Shown: piece by piece, positions 31,939 to 43,302 of the stretch
Position numbering within the stretch: position 1 is the first letter of the stretch
Layout of the letters: each line of letters begins with the position of its first letter
NCBI GenBank assembly: GCA_949825025.1
Contig: OX463786.1
Coordinates: 9,287,094 to 9,351,093, forward strand
Origin: Siphlonurus alternatus
Taxonomy: Eukaryota; Arthropoda; Insecta; Ephemeroptera; Siphlonuridae
Length of the DNA: 64,000 nt
Direction: 5' to 3'
Notes under the pieces: model-generated
What the model saw: the letters and a program-made list of their open reading frames with translations, nothing else
The model's database searches: none
Told to the model about the DNA's origin: nothing
Translations under genes and position numbers: made by a program

Positions 31939-32345
31939 TTAAGACTCTGCATCACCTTTTCGTATTTCCTATGCTTCCCCATGTTATTTTTTATGTCACT
32001 TTTTTTCAGAAACTAATAATCGTACAACTTTGCTTGATACCTAAAAATAAACGGTAGTTTATTAGCTATATGCACCAATGCTTTTATTTTTTTAAATTCT
32101 AATGAAATTGAATTTTAATTGTAATTTTATTTTAATTTTTAATTCTAAAAATTAAAACTGTAATTAAAATTCAATTTGATTAGAAATTTTAAAAAAATGA
32201 AAGCATTGGTGCATATAGCTAATGAACTACCGTTTATTTTTAGGTATCAAGCAAAGTTGTACGATTATTAGTTTCTGAAAAAAAGTGACATCAAAAATAA
32301 CATGGGGAAGCATAGGAAATACGAAAAGGTGATGCAGAGTCTTAA
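31939..32345. mobile_element. Family S TTAA-flanked palindrome
   Basis: GACTCTGCATCACCTTTTCG at 31943 inverts to the right end at 32341 (GGTGATGCAGAGTC). TTAA flanks both sides (31939-31942, 32342-32345). The arms are about 195 bp (they share ATAATCGTACAACTTTGCTTG and AGCTATATGCACCAATGC) and almost meet. No coding capacity. TTAA target class as for E, F and G, but with a different end sequence. Confidence 0.88.
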
Positions 32346-32966
32346 GGGACATGCAGTTTGTAATTACTCTCCTTATTGGTGGAACTCCCAAAAGTAGAAA
32401 AAAACTTTTCTTATTTGTGTTTAGCAATAGGTGGAGTAACGAAGATTTTTTTGGGTACGTATGATTAATGAATTAGATATTTGGAAACGTTCATTCATTA
32501 TCGATGGCTATGTAATGACGTTGTTACTTTTCTTAATGATTCCAAAACTCCTCTCTTGAAATTTTCATGTTTTCTCTTTACTCACAAAAACAAGGCATCA
32601 ATTTACAAAGAAATTTGCATAACTAGAAGAAAATATGATGAGTCAAAGCTGTAACTTTAATTAAATTCAATTTTAACTTTGAAAGAAAAATTAATTTTGA
32701 AATTACAATAACAATTTTCATCAATTTTACCAAATTATATAGCAATATTAAATAACAAATTTAAGCAAGAAAGAAAGAAAAAAAAACAAAATAATAATCT
32801 AAAAACCTATTTTAAAATAACTCCCCGTTCAAAACTTATATAGTATATATATAATATAGGCTTTGTCCACGTTTAATTTCATTCAATTATTTTTCAAAGA
32901 GTAATTTTTACCTGAATTAAGTGGTACCTAAGAACAATCAAGAAACCCTTGAAGTAAAATTAATCG
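32346..32966. other. AT-rich DNA upstream of a small ORF
   Basis: No repeat or exon is identified. A TATATAGTATATATATAATA stretch near 32840 lies about 125 bp upstream of the ORF at 32967 and could act as a TATA element, though such AT runs are common here. Confidence 0.35.
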
Positions 32967-33149
32967 ATGATTCTAGTAAAGCAAGAGGTTTCGAAAAAAA
33001 GTTGTTTCATCGTAAGTTTGGTGGTTGTATTAGTTTTACAATGCCCTAGGGTCTCTTCAGAAAGCTATCGTCAAAAGTTCTTAAAGTCGCAAGTTAACAA
33101 CATAGGATTACTTCGGTCTGTCGATCACTTGCTACAAAACACACCCTAA
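32967..33149 (+). CDS. Candidate 60-aa secreted peptide precursor
   Basis: The frame opens with ATG in an AATCG context and ends at TAA 33147-33149. Residues 1-11 are polar and basic (MILVKQEVSKK), 13-26 are strongly hydrophobic (CFIVSLVVVLVLQC), and 27-31 (PRVSS) give a plausible signal-peptidase site before ESYRQK. The remainder, about 29 residues, has regularly spaced hydrophobics (FLKSQVNNIGLLRSVDHLL), as in an amphipathic helix. I do not recognise a family. A strong GTAAGT donor inside the ORF (33012) is a warning that the true transcript, if any, may splice there. It could be chance. Confidence 0.3.
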   Translation: MILVKQEVSKKSCFIVSLVVVLVLQCPRVSSESYRQKFLKSQVNNIGLLRSVDHLLQNTP

Positions 33150-34683
33150 GGTCAGATACTTTGATAATAAAATTAAAATTTTTTTCTTAACGTCGAATTC
33201 AATGTATTGCTATAATTTCTTAAATATCTTATTCGAAATTGAGCCTCGCATTCGATTTAATTTTGAAAATATAAATTATTGTTACTACTTATTTTTCAAA
33301 TTATGATACTAATGGTTGCCTATACAAATACAAAATATTCTAAATAAAATTAAAAATTATTTTTAAAGTTTGTGTTTATTTAATACACTTAAAAATTGTT
33401 AATAAGAAATTAAATTAAATAATTTTTTAATTTTAAAAACAAGAAAACAATTTTATATTGAATTTTGTATTGCCAATGCTTAGTTGTAGAACACATAAAT
33501 TTTTAATGTTGGTCTTGTCAATACAAATTTAAATACGTAAAATAGTTTGTTGTTTAAAAATTTTTAAAATAGTAATGGATCAATTCTCCATAATTTGTTT
33601 TGTATTTATTTTAGTGCACAAAATGTAAAAAGATTAAAAGCAGTGATTTTAAGTAAGGCCTACTTTATTAAGAAAGGAATCAAAATGTATTAACTTTAAT
33701 TGCATTTTAATATTTGAAAATGTATTTTTTTCCGTTTTTGAAATAAAAATAAATATTAGAACAACTCCCTGTGGAGTAATAATTTAAATGCAGTTACAAA
33801 TCAATTAAACTCCCTTATTTTAAATTGCGTGCATTATGAAAGCAATAATACACAGTCCCCACACTAAATATCTATCACGATTGTTTTTTGAAATAGTTAA
33901 GATTTTCAATATTTCATTGAGATAAATTCAAATTTTTCACCGAAATTTTTATGGAAGGAGTAATTTTAAAATTTTGAAACGTTACGTACGGCAAAATAAG
34001 GGTCTTAAAAATTGTGCTTAGGAGTGTGAAAATACTATGCAAAAATCTAGTTCACTTGTATTTAGGGGTAGATTTTTCAACGATGGAATTTAGGTCTATT
34101 ATTTTTTTTACGAGCTTCGCAGTGTGCAGGTTTGATAGAATAATGACATCAGAATAATCACTCAATAATCAGCAAGCGTATGATAGTGTGTTAAAGATAG
34201 ATTGCAATAAATGCGTACTGTGAATTATGAAACCTGCCTGAAAATAATCACATTTACGTATTAATGCATAGAATTCTAATTTCAAATTTAATATCTTTGT
34301 TAATTCCTCACGTAAAATTGCCCAAGGTGATGATCGATGGATGAATGATGCATGCATTAATAAAGATATTTTACCTTAATGACAAGCATGATGGTGTGAA
34401 TAAATTTAAAAAAAAATAAAATGTAAATGAGTTTATTTATACATTATAATACAGGAAAAACTTGTTTTTAAATTTTTAATATATCATATTAAAATATTGT
34501 TTAGTTATATACCAGTGTATATGATATTTTAATTTTTTAAAAACAAAAACATTATTTTCTTCCAAACATAATATTTAATGTTTTATAAAATATATATATT
34601 TTTTATACTCTTTTTATAACAACCGTATTAAGTAAAATCTACAATCAAATTTTGGCAATGAGCTGTACATCAAATGCAGCATT
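33150..34683. other. Long AT-rich stretch, nothing recognised
   Basis: Scanning both strands gave no supported exon, RNA or bounded repeat. A minus-strand frame at 34169-34357 carries no motif. Confidence 0.5.
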
Positions 34684-34711
34684 TAATAATAATAATAATA
34701 ATAATAATAAT
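34684..34711. repeat. (AAT)n tract, left part
   Basis: This AAT run is the left side of a trinucleotide tract that continues after the retroposon at 34712-34944, so the tract was split by that insertion. Confidence 0.8.
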
Positions 34712-34875
34712 GCTGGGCTCCCTCCGTCTACTTCGGGCCCATGGGGAGGTTGGTGAGGTGCACCGATAAAATAAAAGGCAGCCCTGGAGTTTACTGCACG
34801 AGAGTGCGGAGCGCTGGGGTCGAGAAGGCACTGCTAGGTTTGTCTTGTAATGACCTATGAGACGGCTTAGTAGTG

Positions 34876-34944
<69 letters not shown>
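34712..34944 (+). mobile_element. Poly-A retroposon with 66-A tail
   Basis: A GC-rich body of 167 bp (starts GCTGGGCTCCCTCCGTCTAC, ends CGGCTTAGTAGTGTCT) is followed by 66 uninterrupted A residues (34879-34944). It sits inside an AAT tract, which continues on both sides as the target duplication would. The body is not a tRNA or 5S type and I do not recognise its source; a truncated LINE or an mRNA 3' end are options. The long pure tail indicates a recent insertion. Confidence 0.75.
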
Positions 34945-34946
<2 letters not shown>

Positions 34947-35092
34947 ATAATAATAATAATAATAATTGTTTATTGGGTTTAAAAATACAAAGTATAGAGA
35001 AAATATTAACAAATAAACATATACAAAACCCAATTGGTGAATGCAAAAGACGAAAGTCCATACACAAAATGCGTACATTCATTCACCCATTT
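34945..35092 (-). mobile_element. LINE 3' end with ATT tail, copy 1
   Basis: On the minus strand, CCAATTGGGTTTTGTATATG then TAAACCCAATAAACAATTATT and (ATT)n. The same 125-bp sequence is at 46051-46190 with few differences, so both are 5'-truncated copies of one recently active element. The CCCAATAAAC signal also occurs at 26740. No coding part is retained. Confidence 0.8.
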
Positions 35093-35188
35093 ACGTTAAT
35101 TGTATTATCAATTCTTTCAATTCTGTAACTGGATTTTAACCAAGCTTCGAAAATTTTAAATCAAGACTTTTTTATACATAGACGATTC
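35093..35188. other. Short unassigned spacer
   Basis: AT-rich spacer between the LINE tail and element E1; nothing recognised. Confidence 0.5.
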
Positions 35189-35543
35189 TTAAGGGTAAGG
35201 TAACGCCACCAATGTTAAAAAAAATCCCTCTCACAAAAATTCTGAAAAAAATTTAAAATGTTCTCCTCTACACCCCCTATCAGTACCTAAAATATCAGGT
35301 ATACAAATACGATCTAGTTTTTGAGTTATAAATTTTTAAAGTTGACTACTTTAACATGGAGAAATGAAACTCCCATGTTAAATTAGTCAACTTTAAAAAT
35401 TCATAACTCAAAAACTAGATCGTATTTGTATACCTGATATTTTACCTACTGATAGGGGGTGTAGAGGAGAACATTTTAAATTTTTTTCAGAATTTTTGTG
35501 AGAGGGATTTTTTTTAACATTGGTGGCGTTACCTTACCCTTAA
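35189..35543. mobile_element. Family E TTAA palindrome, copy 1
   Basis: GGGTAAGGTAACGCCACCAATG at 35193 inverts to CATTGGTGGCGTTACCTTACCC at 35539, flanked by TTAA (35189-35192, 35540-35543). Nearly all 347 bp folds back; the arms share AATGTTCTCCTCTACACCCC and CAGGTATACAAATACGATC. Its centre is in the opposite orientation to copies 3 and 4. Confidence 0.92.
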
Positions 35544-35711
35544 CATGTTTATGCAATCTAAAATTTTTGTAGCAATCTAGGCTCTGTGAACTTCTTGTAA
35601 AAATCTTGATTTGATCGTGCATTATTTTAAGAGACTGCAAAATTTTAAGATCTTCTCAGTAAAACTTAGAAAATGTATGGACCCATATAGGGTCTAATAA
35701 TATAATCTTAC

Positions 35712-35895
35712 ATAAAATTTATGAGCAGGTTTGTACACTTTGGAGAGCACGAATTTTATTCCTGTCTCACTTGCTAGAGCTGCAGCTTTAAATAGACAGA
35801 GATGAAGATTTTCAATTTGAAGTGAGGTAAGAGTAGGACAATCATTATCAAAATAGTTTTGGTTCATCACGCCTCCATAGACTTCATGGAAACGC
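35712..35895 (-). CDS. Internal coding exon of an unrecognised gene
   Basis: On the minus strand the acceptor TTCTGCTTTGTTTATAG (35896-35912) precedes 184 nt that are open for 61 codons and end at a GTAAGA donor (35711-35706). The reading enters in phase 2 and leaves in phase 0. The peptide starts RFHEVYGGVMNQNYFDNDCP, continues TLTSLQIENLHLCLFKAAAL and ends with ETGIKFVLSKVYKPAHKFY. Composition is that of a folded protein with an alanine-rich helix. There is no ATG requirement, so it is internal. I do not recognise the family. This is the best-supported coding feature in the window and indicates a minus-strand gene spanning large introns. Confidence 0.75.
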
Positions 35896-36474
35896 CTATA
35901 AACAAAGCAGAAGTAAAGTTCATGGTGTTCAGAAATGTTTTTAAGTTAAATTAGTTATTAAGTTGGTTTAATTAACTATAAATAGAACTATTTTTTTACT
36001 TACAAAATTAAATAACTTAACTTTCATTGAAGGAAATTTATACAAAACTTTACAAATATGATTTTTTTTATAAACTTTTTCAATTCGAATAGAAAATTTA
36101 ATAAACTAGAGATGAAAAAGTAACGTCTATATAGTTTTTGAAGAGTAATACTACTCGTAGTTTCGATGAAATATCGATGAGAGAGATAGTAAAGAAAAAT
36201 GCCAAAGCCAGCTGGTTGGAATAGAAAGAAATTTATTGTTACAAATAGGGAGTACGTCTTTGTCTACGTTAATAAATTTTCAGATAAAAAAATTATTATT
36301 AAATTTATATTTTAAGATCAGTGAGTTATGAACGTTAAAAAATTTCGTCTTCAACTCATCTTTTACACATCTAAACCTAATATTTTTACCTCTAAAACAC
36401 ATTTCCTTTTCGCTCGAAGTGAGGATGAAAAAAGGGCAATGTTTTTAAAATTTTAAGCTCAATTAAAAAGATGA
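35896..36474. other. AT-rich DNA, probably intron
   Basis: No further exon or bounded repeat was found upstream of the 35712-35895 exon in this interval. Confidence 0.45.
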
Positions 36475-36540
36475 AAAAAGAAGTAATCTTGTCTTTTCCC
36501 TCTAAATTGGTGCAAAATAAGAGGAAATTAGATGAGAGGA
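36475..36540. repeat. Dispersed repeat X, copy 3
   Basis: AAAAAAGAAGTAATCTTGTC then TTGGTGCAAAATAAGAGGAAA is similar to 12860-12925 and 21826-21900. Type unknown. Confidence 0.45.
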
Positions 36541-39115
36541 GAGCTTAATTAATAGCGAATAAAAATTGAAAATTCGGGATTGGTATTTTTTGTAATATGC
36601 TTCCAGTATAAAAACACTTTAAATTACAAATATCTACAAAATAACGATATACTAAAAAAAAAAACAAGCCAAGTCTTTGAAAAGAAACTCCCAGAGTTTT
36701 GTCTTTACTTCTTATGATAACGATAACATTCATATTTGTGAAGGGTGACTTTTCTGGTAAAATTAAGCCAAATGCGCACGTATTACTAAGCAACTCAAAT
36801 TTCCATTGTCTTTTTTTTTTAAATCAATATTGTGTAATCTGATTATTTTATAAGCTCTGAGTTAATAAACTAATCAAAATTAATTTCAGTTTTCTTTGTC
36901 GCAAGTTTTTTATTATTATTTGATAACCATTAAGAAAAATCAATTACTTTAATTCTTAATTAATACTTTTTCTTGTTCCTTGTGCTCTCAATTTCAACTT
37001 TATTTAATAAAGCAGATATTCCAACAGCTGAAATTAAAATATGAAATTGTAATTTAATTAATTTTAAGTACTACAAGTAGATTTTAAACTATTTTAAAGG
37101 ATTTTTCTTTTTTTAGCTGCGTAAATTGTAAAATTGCAATTGAAAGTAGAATGTGATTTTTTTTTGTAGAGTAAAAAAAAAAATTATTTTATCCAAATAA
37201 AATTCTGTTAATTTTTGTTTAATAAATTTAACTTTATTAATTAGTCACAGCTGACGAAGCAATTTGTTATGTTTCCAAAATGATGTGTCAAAAATATATT
37301 AAACAAGTCGACAAATTTAATAATCAGAATATGAAAAATCATTTCTAAAATTAATTAAATGAAATTATTTGAAATCAGCTATATCCAGCTATTACGATCA
37401 AAATTTACCAATCTAGTATATTTTACGTACAAAATAATTATTGAGTACCGGCAGCCTCGCATATATATTAAATACTTGAACATCAATATGAAAATTTTTG
37501 TAGTGGAAAAAATATTTGTAAAAAGGATTTTCATTTTGATCGAGTATACATATTGATATTGAGTACTAAAACGAAATGTTTACAAGAATGGGAGTGTAGT
37601 GTCAATATTAAATTCTAGTGCGAGTGAAAAAGAACATAAAAATCAGATTCAGTATCAACAATATTGTGAATAAACAAATAAATGTTTTATAAACGAAAAT
37701 AAGGTTCCTGTTTATATTAAAATTTTTGTACAAAATATATACTTACATATTTTGTTAATACTCCCTAAATATTAATTTTTGTTTATTAAAAATGTTCATA
37801 ATTAGAAGATTTTCATATTCCAAACTGGTTACTTTTTTTTTAAACGTTTTATATTTTATTTGTGTTGTACATGGAATTTCATGATGTAATATTTACTATG
37901 GATCTAATAGTGAGATAAAATACTTGTGAAAGTGTCATTTTTCACTTTTCCATATTTAAATTAAAAGGAAATATATAGGGAGTTTTACGTTAAAACAATA
38001 GGCATGTTTGTAAATGTGCAATCATATGATGATTTTCCAATTGTTACCTGTGCCTTATATTTCAACTGATTTTTAATGAATCGATTATGCATTTACGAAC
38101 CGACCTAATGTTTTATCTTTTGTAACTTGTATTTTTTTTCTTATTTTATAAGTTGAAATGAGAAAGTTATAAAGGTTTATAATGTGTAATTTGCATAAAT
38201 TAAATACAAGAATTTATTTTATCGAAATAAATACAATTATTTTATTAAAGTAACCAATTTATAGCCATACGGATAACATGCATAATTTGCGGATATAGGG
38301 CTTCGAATTCAATCTTGCCACTTGTTTTTCATCCCTAAGCACTCTTATAATCTTACTGCAAAATGCTAAAACGTCATAGTTAAACAATGTATATTATATT
38401 CATATCGACTTGCATGTTAAATATTTGCAAAATTATATGATGGCAAATCTTTTTGTAACATGATCTTAAAGGTATCGGTGTGTCAAATAAAAATCTGAAC
38501 ATAAATTTGTGCACAACGCGAGGCTTTATGCAAATATATAATACATAATTGATCATTTAATGCAATTTTTTTAACACTAAATAATGGTTTAGTAAATATT
38601 ATTTCATGACTTATGTGATAGCAACAATGACGTAATCTATATGACTTTTTGACTTTGACTTTATTCTATTTTTTGCTTTTTAAACTCGGCTACCATTGCA
38701 TATCACAAACATGTAGACCATAATAATATTCTCAAGGGTTTTATGTTCCTTGTAGGTATGACAGTATTTTTTTATATTATATTTTTGTTACAAAATGTTA
38801 CGTAAAAAAATATACTTTGTGAGTACCGTGCATAGAAAGTGGGTTCATATTTTAAAATATTGTGCTTTTTACATTTTTTCACAATTTAACTTAATACACA
38901 ATGTTACTTCTTTAGTAATATTAAATATAAAATACATTATTAAATGTGTGATACTGCATTTTTTGTATAATTTAGGCTTATGTTATTTAACTCCATTAAA
39001 TCAATTAAGTTTAATATTTCAGTATTTCTACGAACAATAATGTCGAAGAATATATTTTCAATTAATATTTTAATTATAAATGCCTACATGAAATATAAAC
39101 ATCCAATGGTTTTAT
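36541..39115. other. Long AT-rich stretch, nothing recognised
   Basis: I found no supported exon, RNA or mobile element with clear ends. Frames at 36545-36793 (-), 37359-37556 (+) and 38795-39040 (+) are AT-rich chance frames without motifs. Confidence 0.5.
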
Positions 39116-39305
39116 AAGGATTAATCTCAGTTCATTAAGATCTCGAAATCAACCCCTTTGAATTCAACAAGACTTACAGGACTTTAAACTTGGCCATCAA
39201 TAGGTGACATACAGATTTTGAAGTGGATCTGTCTTATCAGTTTTGTGAGAATTAAGTTGGATATTTAATATGGGGTCTTATGGACGGAAACCGGGAACGT
39301 AGCAA
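39116..39305 (+). mobile_element. Family T element, copy 1 (partial)
   Basis: GGATTAATCTCAGTTCATTAAG, ATCAATAGGTGACAT, GATCTGTCTTATCAGTTTTGTG and CTTATGGACGGAAACCGG occur in the same order as at 46695. Only the left end is clear; the matching right end was not found, so it is truncated. Confidence 0.7.
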
Positions 39306-39819
39306 GCACACTAACTGCACCCCGAAAGTCTACGAAATGCATATAGGTTAGAGTTTCGGGGGGTTTCAAACTGTAAGTAGATGTACCCAATTGTAGTTTG
39401 GTGTAAAAATATATTATATCAAAAGAAGCGAAGATAAAATGAGAATTAATCAAACAATAGTTAAAAGTTAGATTGAAAGTTATATCAAATTATAAAGTTT
39501 TTTTTCTTTAGGTTAACTAAGTTATGTACCATGCTTTTAGTTAAAAGTCTATATAGTGATAAGTGAAGACATTTCTTTTGGTCAAGTTCCCTCAAACGAT
39601 CAACTTTGAAGATAAACGACTTAAAAATAAAGTTACATTTAATTAAAGTTTTATTTTTACAATTGCAAGTTACAATTGAATTCATATTTAACACATTCAA
39701 AATGAGTTAATAATGCATTATTTGTTGCATTCTAGTCTTACAAGTTAGTGAAAAATTCCACAATGCCAGATAGCATTTTCTCTTTTTCACTAAAAATATA
39801 TGTATATTCTTATTAGGAG
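39306..39819. other. Unassigned AT-rich DNA
   Basis: No gene or bounded repeat is supported. Confidence 0.45.
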
Positions 39820-40158
39820 TGGGATGTGTGGAGTAGTGCGTTTGAACTGGTCTCGTCAGATAACCAAAATCAAGCAACGCCGAGCGTGGTTAATAGTTGG
39901 ATGGATGACCAATTTTAACAAAAACATGTTTCCCACGTTGTTCTTTTCTAACACATGGTTCTCCAAGCTTTCGACAATTGCACTTTCGGTCCGTTGACAA
40001 AAGCTATATTGTTCATCACAGCTGAAGTTTCCACGTTTCCTTCAGTCACAGGCAAATATACTGGGATGGATTGCAAGAACGGGTCAATTCCGTTTCAGAA
40101 GAACCCGCGAAACGCTCAACTAAGCTCAAGTTAGGTTTTCGGAAGGTTTCAGCTTTAT
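39820..40158 (+). mobile_element. 5S rRNA-headed SINE, copy 3
   Basis: GAACTGGTCTCGTCAGATAACC, CAAGCAACGCCGAGCGTGG and GTTGGATGGATGACC (39844-39910) give the best 5S resemblance in the window. The tail has GAAGTTTCCACGTTTCCTTCAG (40026) and CCCGCGAAACGCTCAACTAAG (40108). Pol III internal promoter boxes are retained. Confidence 0.85.
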
Positions 40159-41584
40159 ACACTTTAAAACTCCCTTCTTTAACATAATTATAACTTTTAA
40201 CATCAATGGCATGTTTATATACTTATGCTGTTATAAATTTATGTTTAACAAAGTGTGTATGAACTAAAACTTAAATTACAAATCACTGTACAAATGACAA
40301 TTTTTAATAAATTGGTGGTACTAAAATTAATTTTAAATTTGACATTTCTCTTATATGAAGACATTGATAAAAATACTTTGTTACAATTGACCAGCTTGCT
40401 TATTGAAACTTAATTTAATATTTTTGATTTCTAGAAAAGCAAAACACTTTCCAATATAATGTAAACTAGCAAGCTGGGGGGCTATTTTTCTTCACTGAAA
40501 AACAAACAACAGGTCAAATAGAATTCACAAAGCAGTTCGTTCTAAATCAGCAGTAAATCTAAAATATTCGTAGGTGTTATGTATATGTATAATCAATATT
40601 TATGTACTTTTAAAACAGCCCAACAACCAACAACCGTTCTACGTTAATGATATTTAATTTGGCCAATATAATACTTGGAAATTAAGTACAAATGAATAAT
40701 GATAGATTTTATTATATAAAATATTTTTAAAATAATTTTTTAAAAAAATATAAACAAAATTTTATACAATTATTTTTAAAATTTTGGAACAAAAAAATTG
40801 CATGTCTATTTAATAAAACTTAATAAAAATATAATGTTATTTTAAATTTTATTTTCAATGTATTAATATTAATTTTTATATAATTTAAAATTTACTATAA
40901 TATTAATGTATATAGTGTTTTAATAAAAAAGAAACTAAATTATGAAATTTTTTACAATAATGTTGACGTGTTTAGTATGTCTACTTTAATATATAGGTGT
41001 AGTCGGAATAAAAGCATTGTTATTAAAAAATTGTATATTTAGAAATTTGAAATTAACTAGAATATCATGAAATACATCTCTAACCATAAATGGTACAAAA
41101 AACATTGCTTATAGCCCTTATATATTATATACCAAGGAACTGAGATAAAAATAATCTCAGTTCCTTGTATATACGTTGTGAATTCACAATCCTTTAATTT
41201 GAATGTGAAATAAAAACACTAGGAAATCAGTATACTGAAGCTTCATAAATTATACATAAAAAACATTTGCTACCCCCAAATCTTTACAGTCATTACAAAT
41301 ACATCATATTTATTTTCAGCTCGATTTTTACTTTCAAGGACTTCTAAAACAATAAAACACATTCTACTTTAATAATAGCTAACCATATGGCTTTGACAAA
41401 TCGTTTTACAATAATATTTATGTTTCAAATGACTCATTTTTTTACATATGGTAGTACTAAAATATAATTGAAAATCGATATATATATTATATCATGAATG
41501 AAATATAATAAAATAATGAACTCTATTGATACTTGCAGTATGGTTCAATATTATAATATATTTTTGCTTATTTACTTTTTTCGT
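40159..41584. other. Long AT-rich stretch, nothing recognised
   Basis: A short hairpin near 41130-41170 (CAAGGAACTGAGATAAAA / ATCTCAGTTCCTTG) is the only structure noted. No gene was found. Confidence 0.45.
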
Positions 41585-41710
41585 TGCCTTTTCGGCCAAC
41601 TGTTTTAAAGGGGTTACTTTGTGGCCATGCAAAACCATATTCGTTATTTAGCATAGTAATTAATGATTGGAGACAAGCATATCCCGGTTCAAAATTATTG
41701 ACCAATGTGT
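41585..41710 (-). pseudogene. Open coding-like fragment, unknown origin
   Basis: On the minus strand about 40 codons are open with protein-like composition, containing GYACLQSLITMLNNEYGFAW and then PQSNPFKTVGRKGN before a TAA. No ATG, acceptor or donor is obvious. It may be a decayed transposon ORF or a terminal exon whose acceptor I cannot identify. It ends next to the hairpin at 41734. Confidence 0.3.
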
Positions 41711-41733
41711 TTTAAGTTCTTGCATGACCATGC

Positions 41734-41814
41734 ACAGTATGCCGCGGCGAAAGTGGCTTCCTCAACAATGCACTTGGCATTGTTGAGGAAGCCACTTTCG
41801 CCGCGGCGTACTGT
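41734..41814. repeat. 81-bp near-perfect GC-rich hairpin
   Basis: Arms of 38 bp (41734-41771 and 41777-41814) pair with one mismatch around a 5-nt loop. The arm contains GCCGCGGCGAAAGTGGCTTC. It is sharply GC-richer than the neighbours, and the flanks show no terminal target duplication. It could be a very small fold-back element, a pre-miRNA-like hairpin, or a hot spot of template-switch palindrome formation. Confidence 0.85.
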
Positions 41815-42000
41815 ACAAGGTCTTGTAGATCTGATATCATCAAGGATTTATCTTGCAAAATATTTCCCTGTCAACTCTAGTAAAGATCTTGATAGGATCA
41901 TGCAATTTCATGCGTTACCATGCATGGTTTACCTAACTTGCAAGACCTTTTAGTAATACTTTGTAAGATCTTGGTAGATATTGCATGGTGCCAGTGGTGG
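41815..42000. repeat. Segment with repeated AAGATCTTG motifs
   Basis: GGTCTTGTAGATC, AAGATCTTGATAGGATCATGC, CTTGCAAGACC and AAGATCTTGGTAGATATTGCATGG recur in both orientations, together with CATGACCATGC left of the hairpin. It is probably the remains of an element that carried the hairpin. Confidence 0.4.
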
Positions 42001-42199
42001 ATCAAAGGCTTTATTCATAATATTATATAAAGTTCACTTTGGCACGAAACCATAAATGAAGAAGAGAGTTTTTGCTTACATTCAAATTATACATCCCAGC
42101 ATTTGCTTAATTCATTAAGGAAACATATGGAAACCTCAGTCTGAGTGGTCGGTAATGAGAGCAATTTTTTTCCAGAAATGCAAATTTATCATGCTATTC

Positions 42200-42393
42200 A
42201 TGCTAGAACGACACAGAACATCAGCATACGAAAAAGGTCTTATGTACAGTGCCCAATCCTTTTGTAATAGCATACCAAGTGACATACAAAATTAAGATAA
42301 ATTAAAGTGTTTTTAATAAGACAGTGAAAAAACATTTATTTGATAAGAATGTGTACAGTATATACCCTAGTACAAATAAACCACCATATAAAT
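42200..42393 (+). pseudogene. LINE reverse-transcriptase ORF C-terminus, decayed
   Basis: The plus strand reads RTSAYEKGLMYSAQSFCNSI then PSDIQN, stop, and after a frameshift KTVKKHLFDKNVY. This is the typical end of a non-LTR retrotransposon ORF2 (consensus ..LWNSLP..I.....F...LK.HLF), past the catalytic domain. At least two stops and one frameshift interrupt it, so it is dead. The downstream 300 bp, with TTGTAATAAAGTGAGAT near 42683, may be its 3' UTR. Confidence 0.7.
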
Positions 42394-43204
42394 AACATAT
42401 TTCTGAAATGAAAAATGAAATATAATTGCAATATTTGTGTACTAAGAGTGTCGTTAATCTGTTGCTTTTAGAACATTTATAGTGGTAATGATATGGTAGA
42501 AATATACCAAGAGCTGTCATATATTTGCTATATTTCGGTATTCACTTCAATATTTTTCTCATATTGCTTACATATTTTTACAGTACGGCATTCCATGTAA
42601 TCTATTTTAGTTATATTTTTGCAATATAATTTAGTGAATGTAGTATGCATGCTCTAAAAGTGGTATATTATTGTACTATTATTGTAATAAAGTGAGATAT
42701 AAATATAAGCAATGTAATATTTATGAACTATTTTTGTCCTTTCTATGCCATATTTATGTCATATATTTATTAGACGCATATAACAAGTATATGGTCCCTG
42801 GTACCTGGTCCAAGACAAAAAGTTTTTTTAGAGACGGTCAGCAGAAACGAGGAATCGAATGATGTCGTTACCTACCTACAGTTAAGCCTACCTGCCTCTC
42901 TTTACCGAATGTTTAGCCTACCTGCCTATCGAAATACTAGACGCCTATACGCACGTGAGAAAAAGGAGGAGCTAAAACCGTATATATGCTTCAGAATCCC
43001 GATACAAGCGCACCCGAGTTGCAAAAAGTTCAGATTTATATATATAATCAATTAATACACACTTGGATTAATTGTGCTCTTTTTATACACTGTCTCATTA
43101 TTATACGTAAAACTGATACCATCAATATTTTGGGTTTGCGAAGCTTGTATATTTCATTAATAAAGGGGGTATACTTGACCAAAACGTGTCAACTGCACCA
43201 AAAT
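42394..43204. other. Possible LINE 3' region and unassigned DNA
   Basis: 42394-42720 may continue the LINE 3' UTR. 42860-42930 carries AGCCTACCTGCCT twice, a short local duplication. No gene is supported. Confidence 0.35.
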
Positions 43205-43267
<63 letters not shown>

Positions 43268-43302
43268 TATCTATCAATCAATCAATCAATCATTCATTCA
43301 TT
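43205..43302. repeat. (CAAT)n tetranucleotide array
   Basis: Tandem ATCA units with a few CTAT and ATTC variants near 43267 and 43292. Confidence 0.93.

Noticed and set aside
39844..39915. Possible 5S rRNA gene
   Set aside because: Only part of 5S is present, it is diverged, and it is joined to a SINE tail; no tandem 5S array is seen.
43205..43302. CRISPR-like repeat array
   Set aside because: Simple tetranucleotide repeat without unique spacers; the window is eukaryotic.
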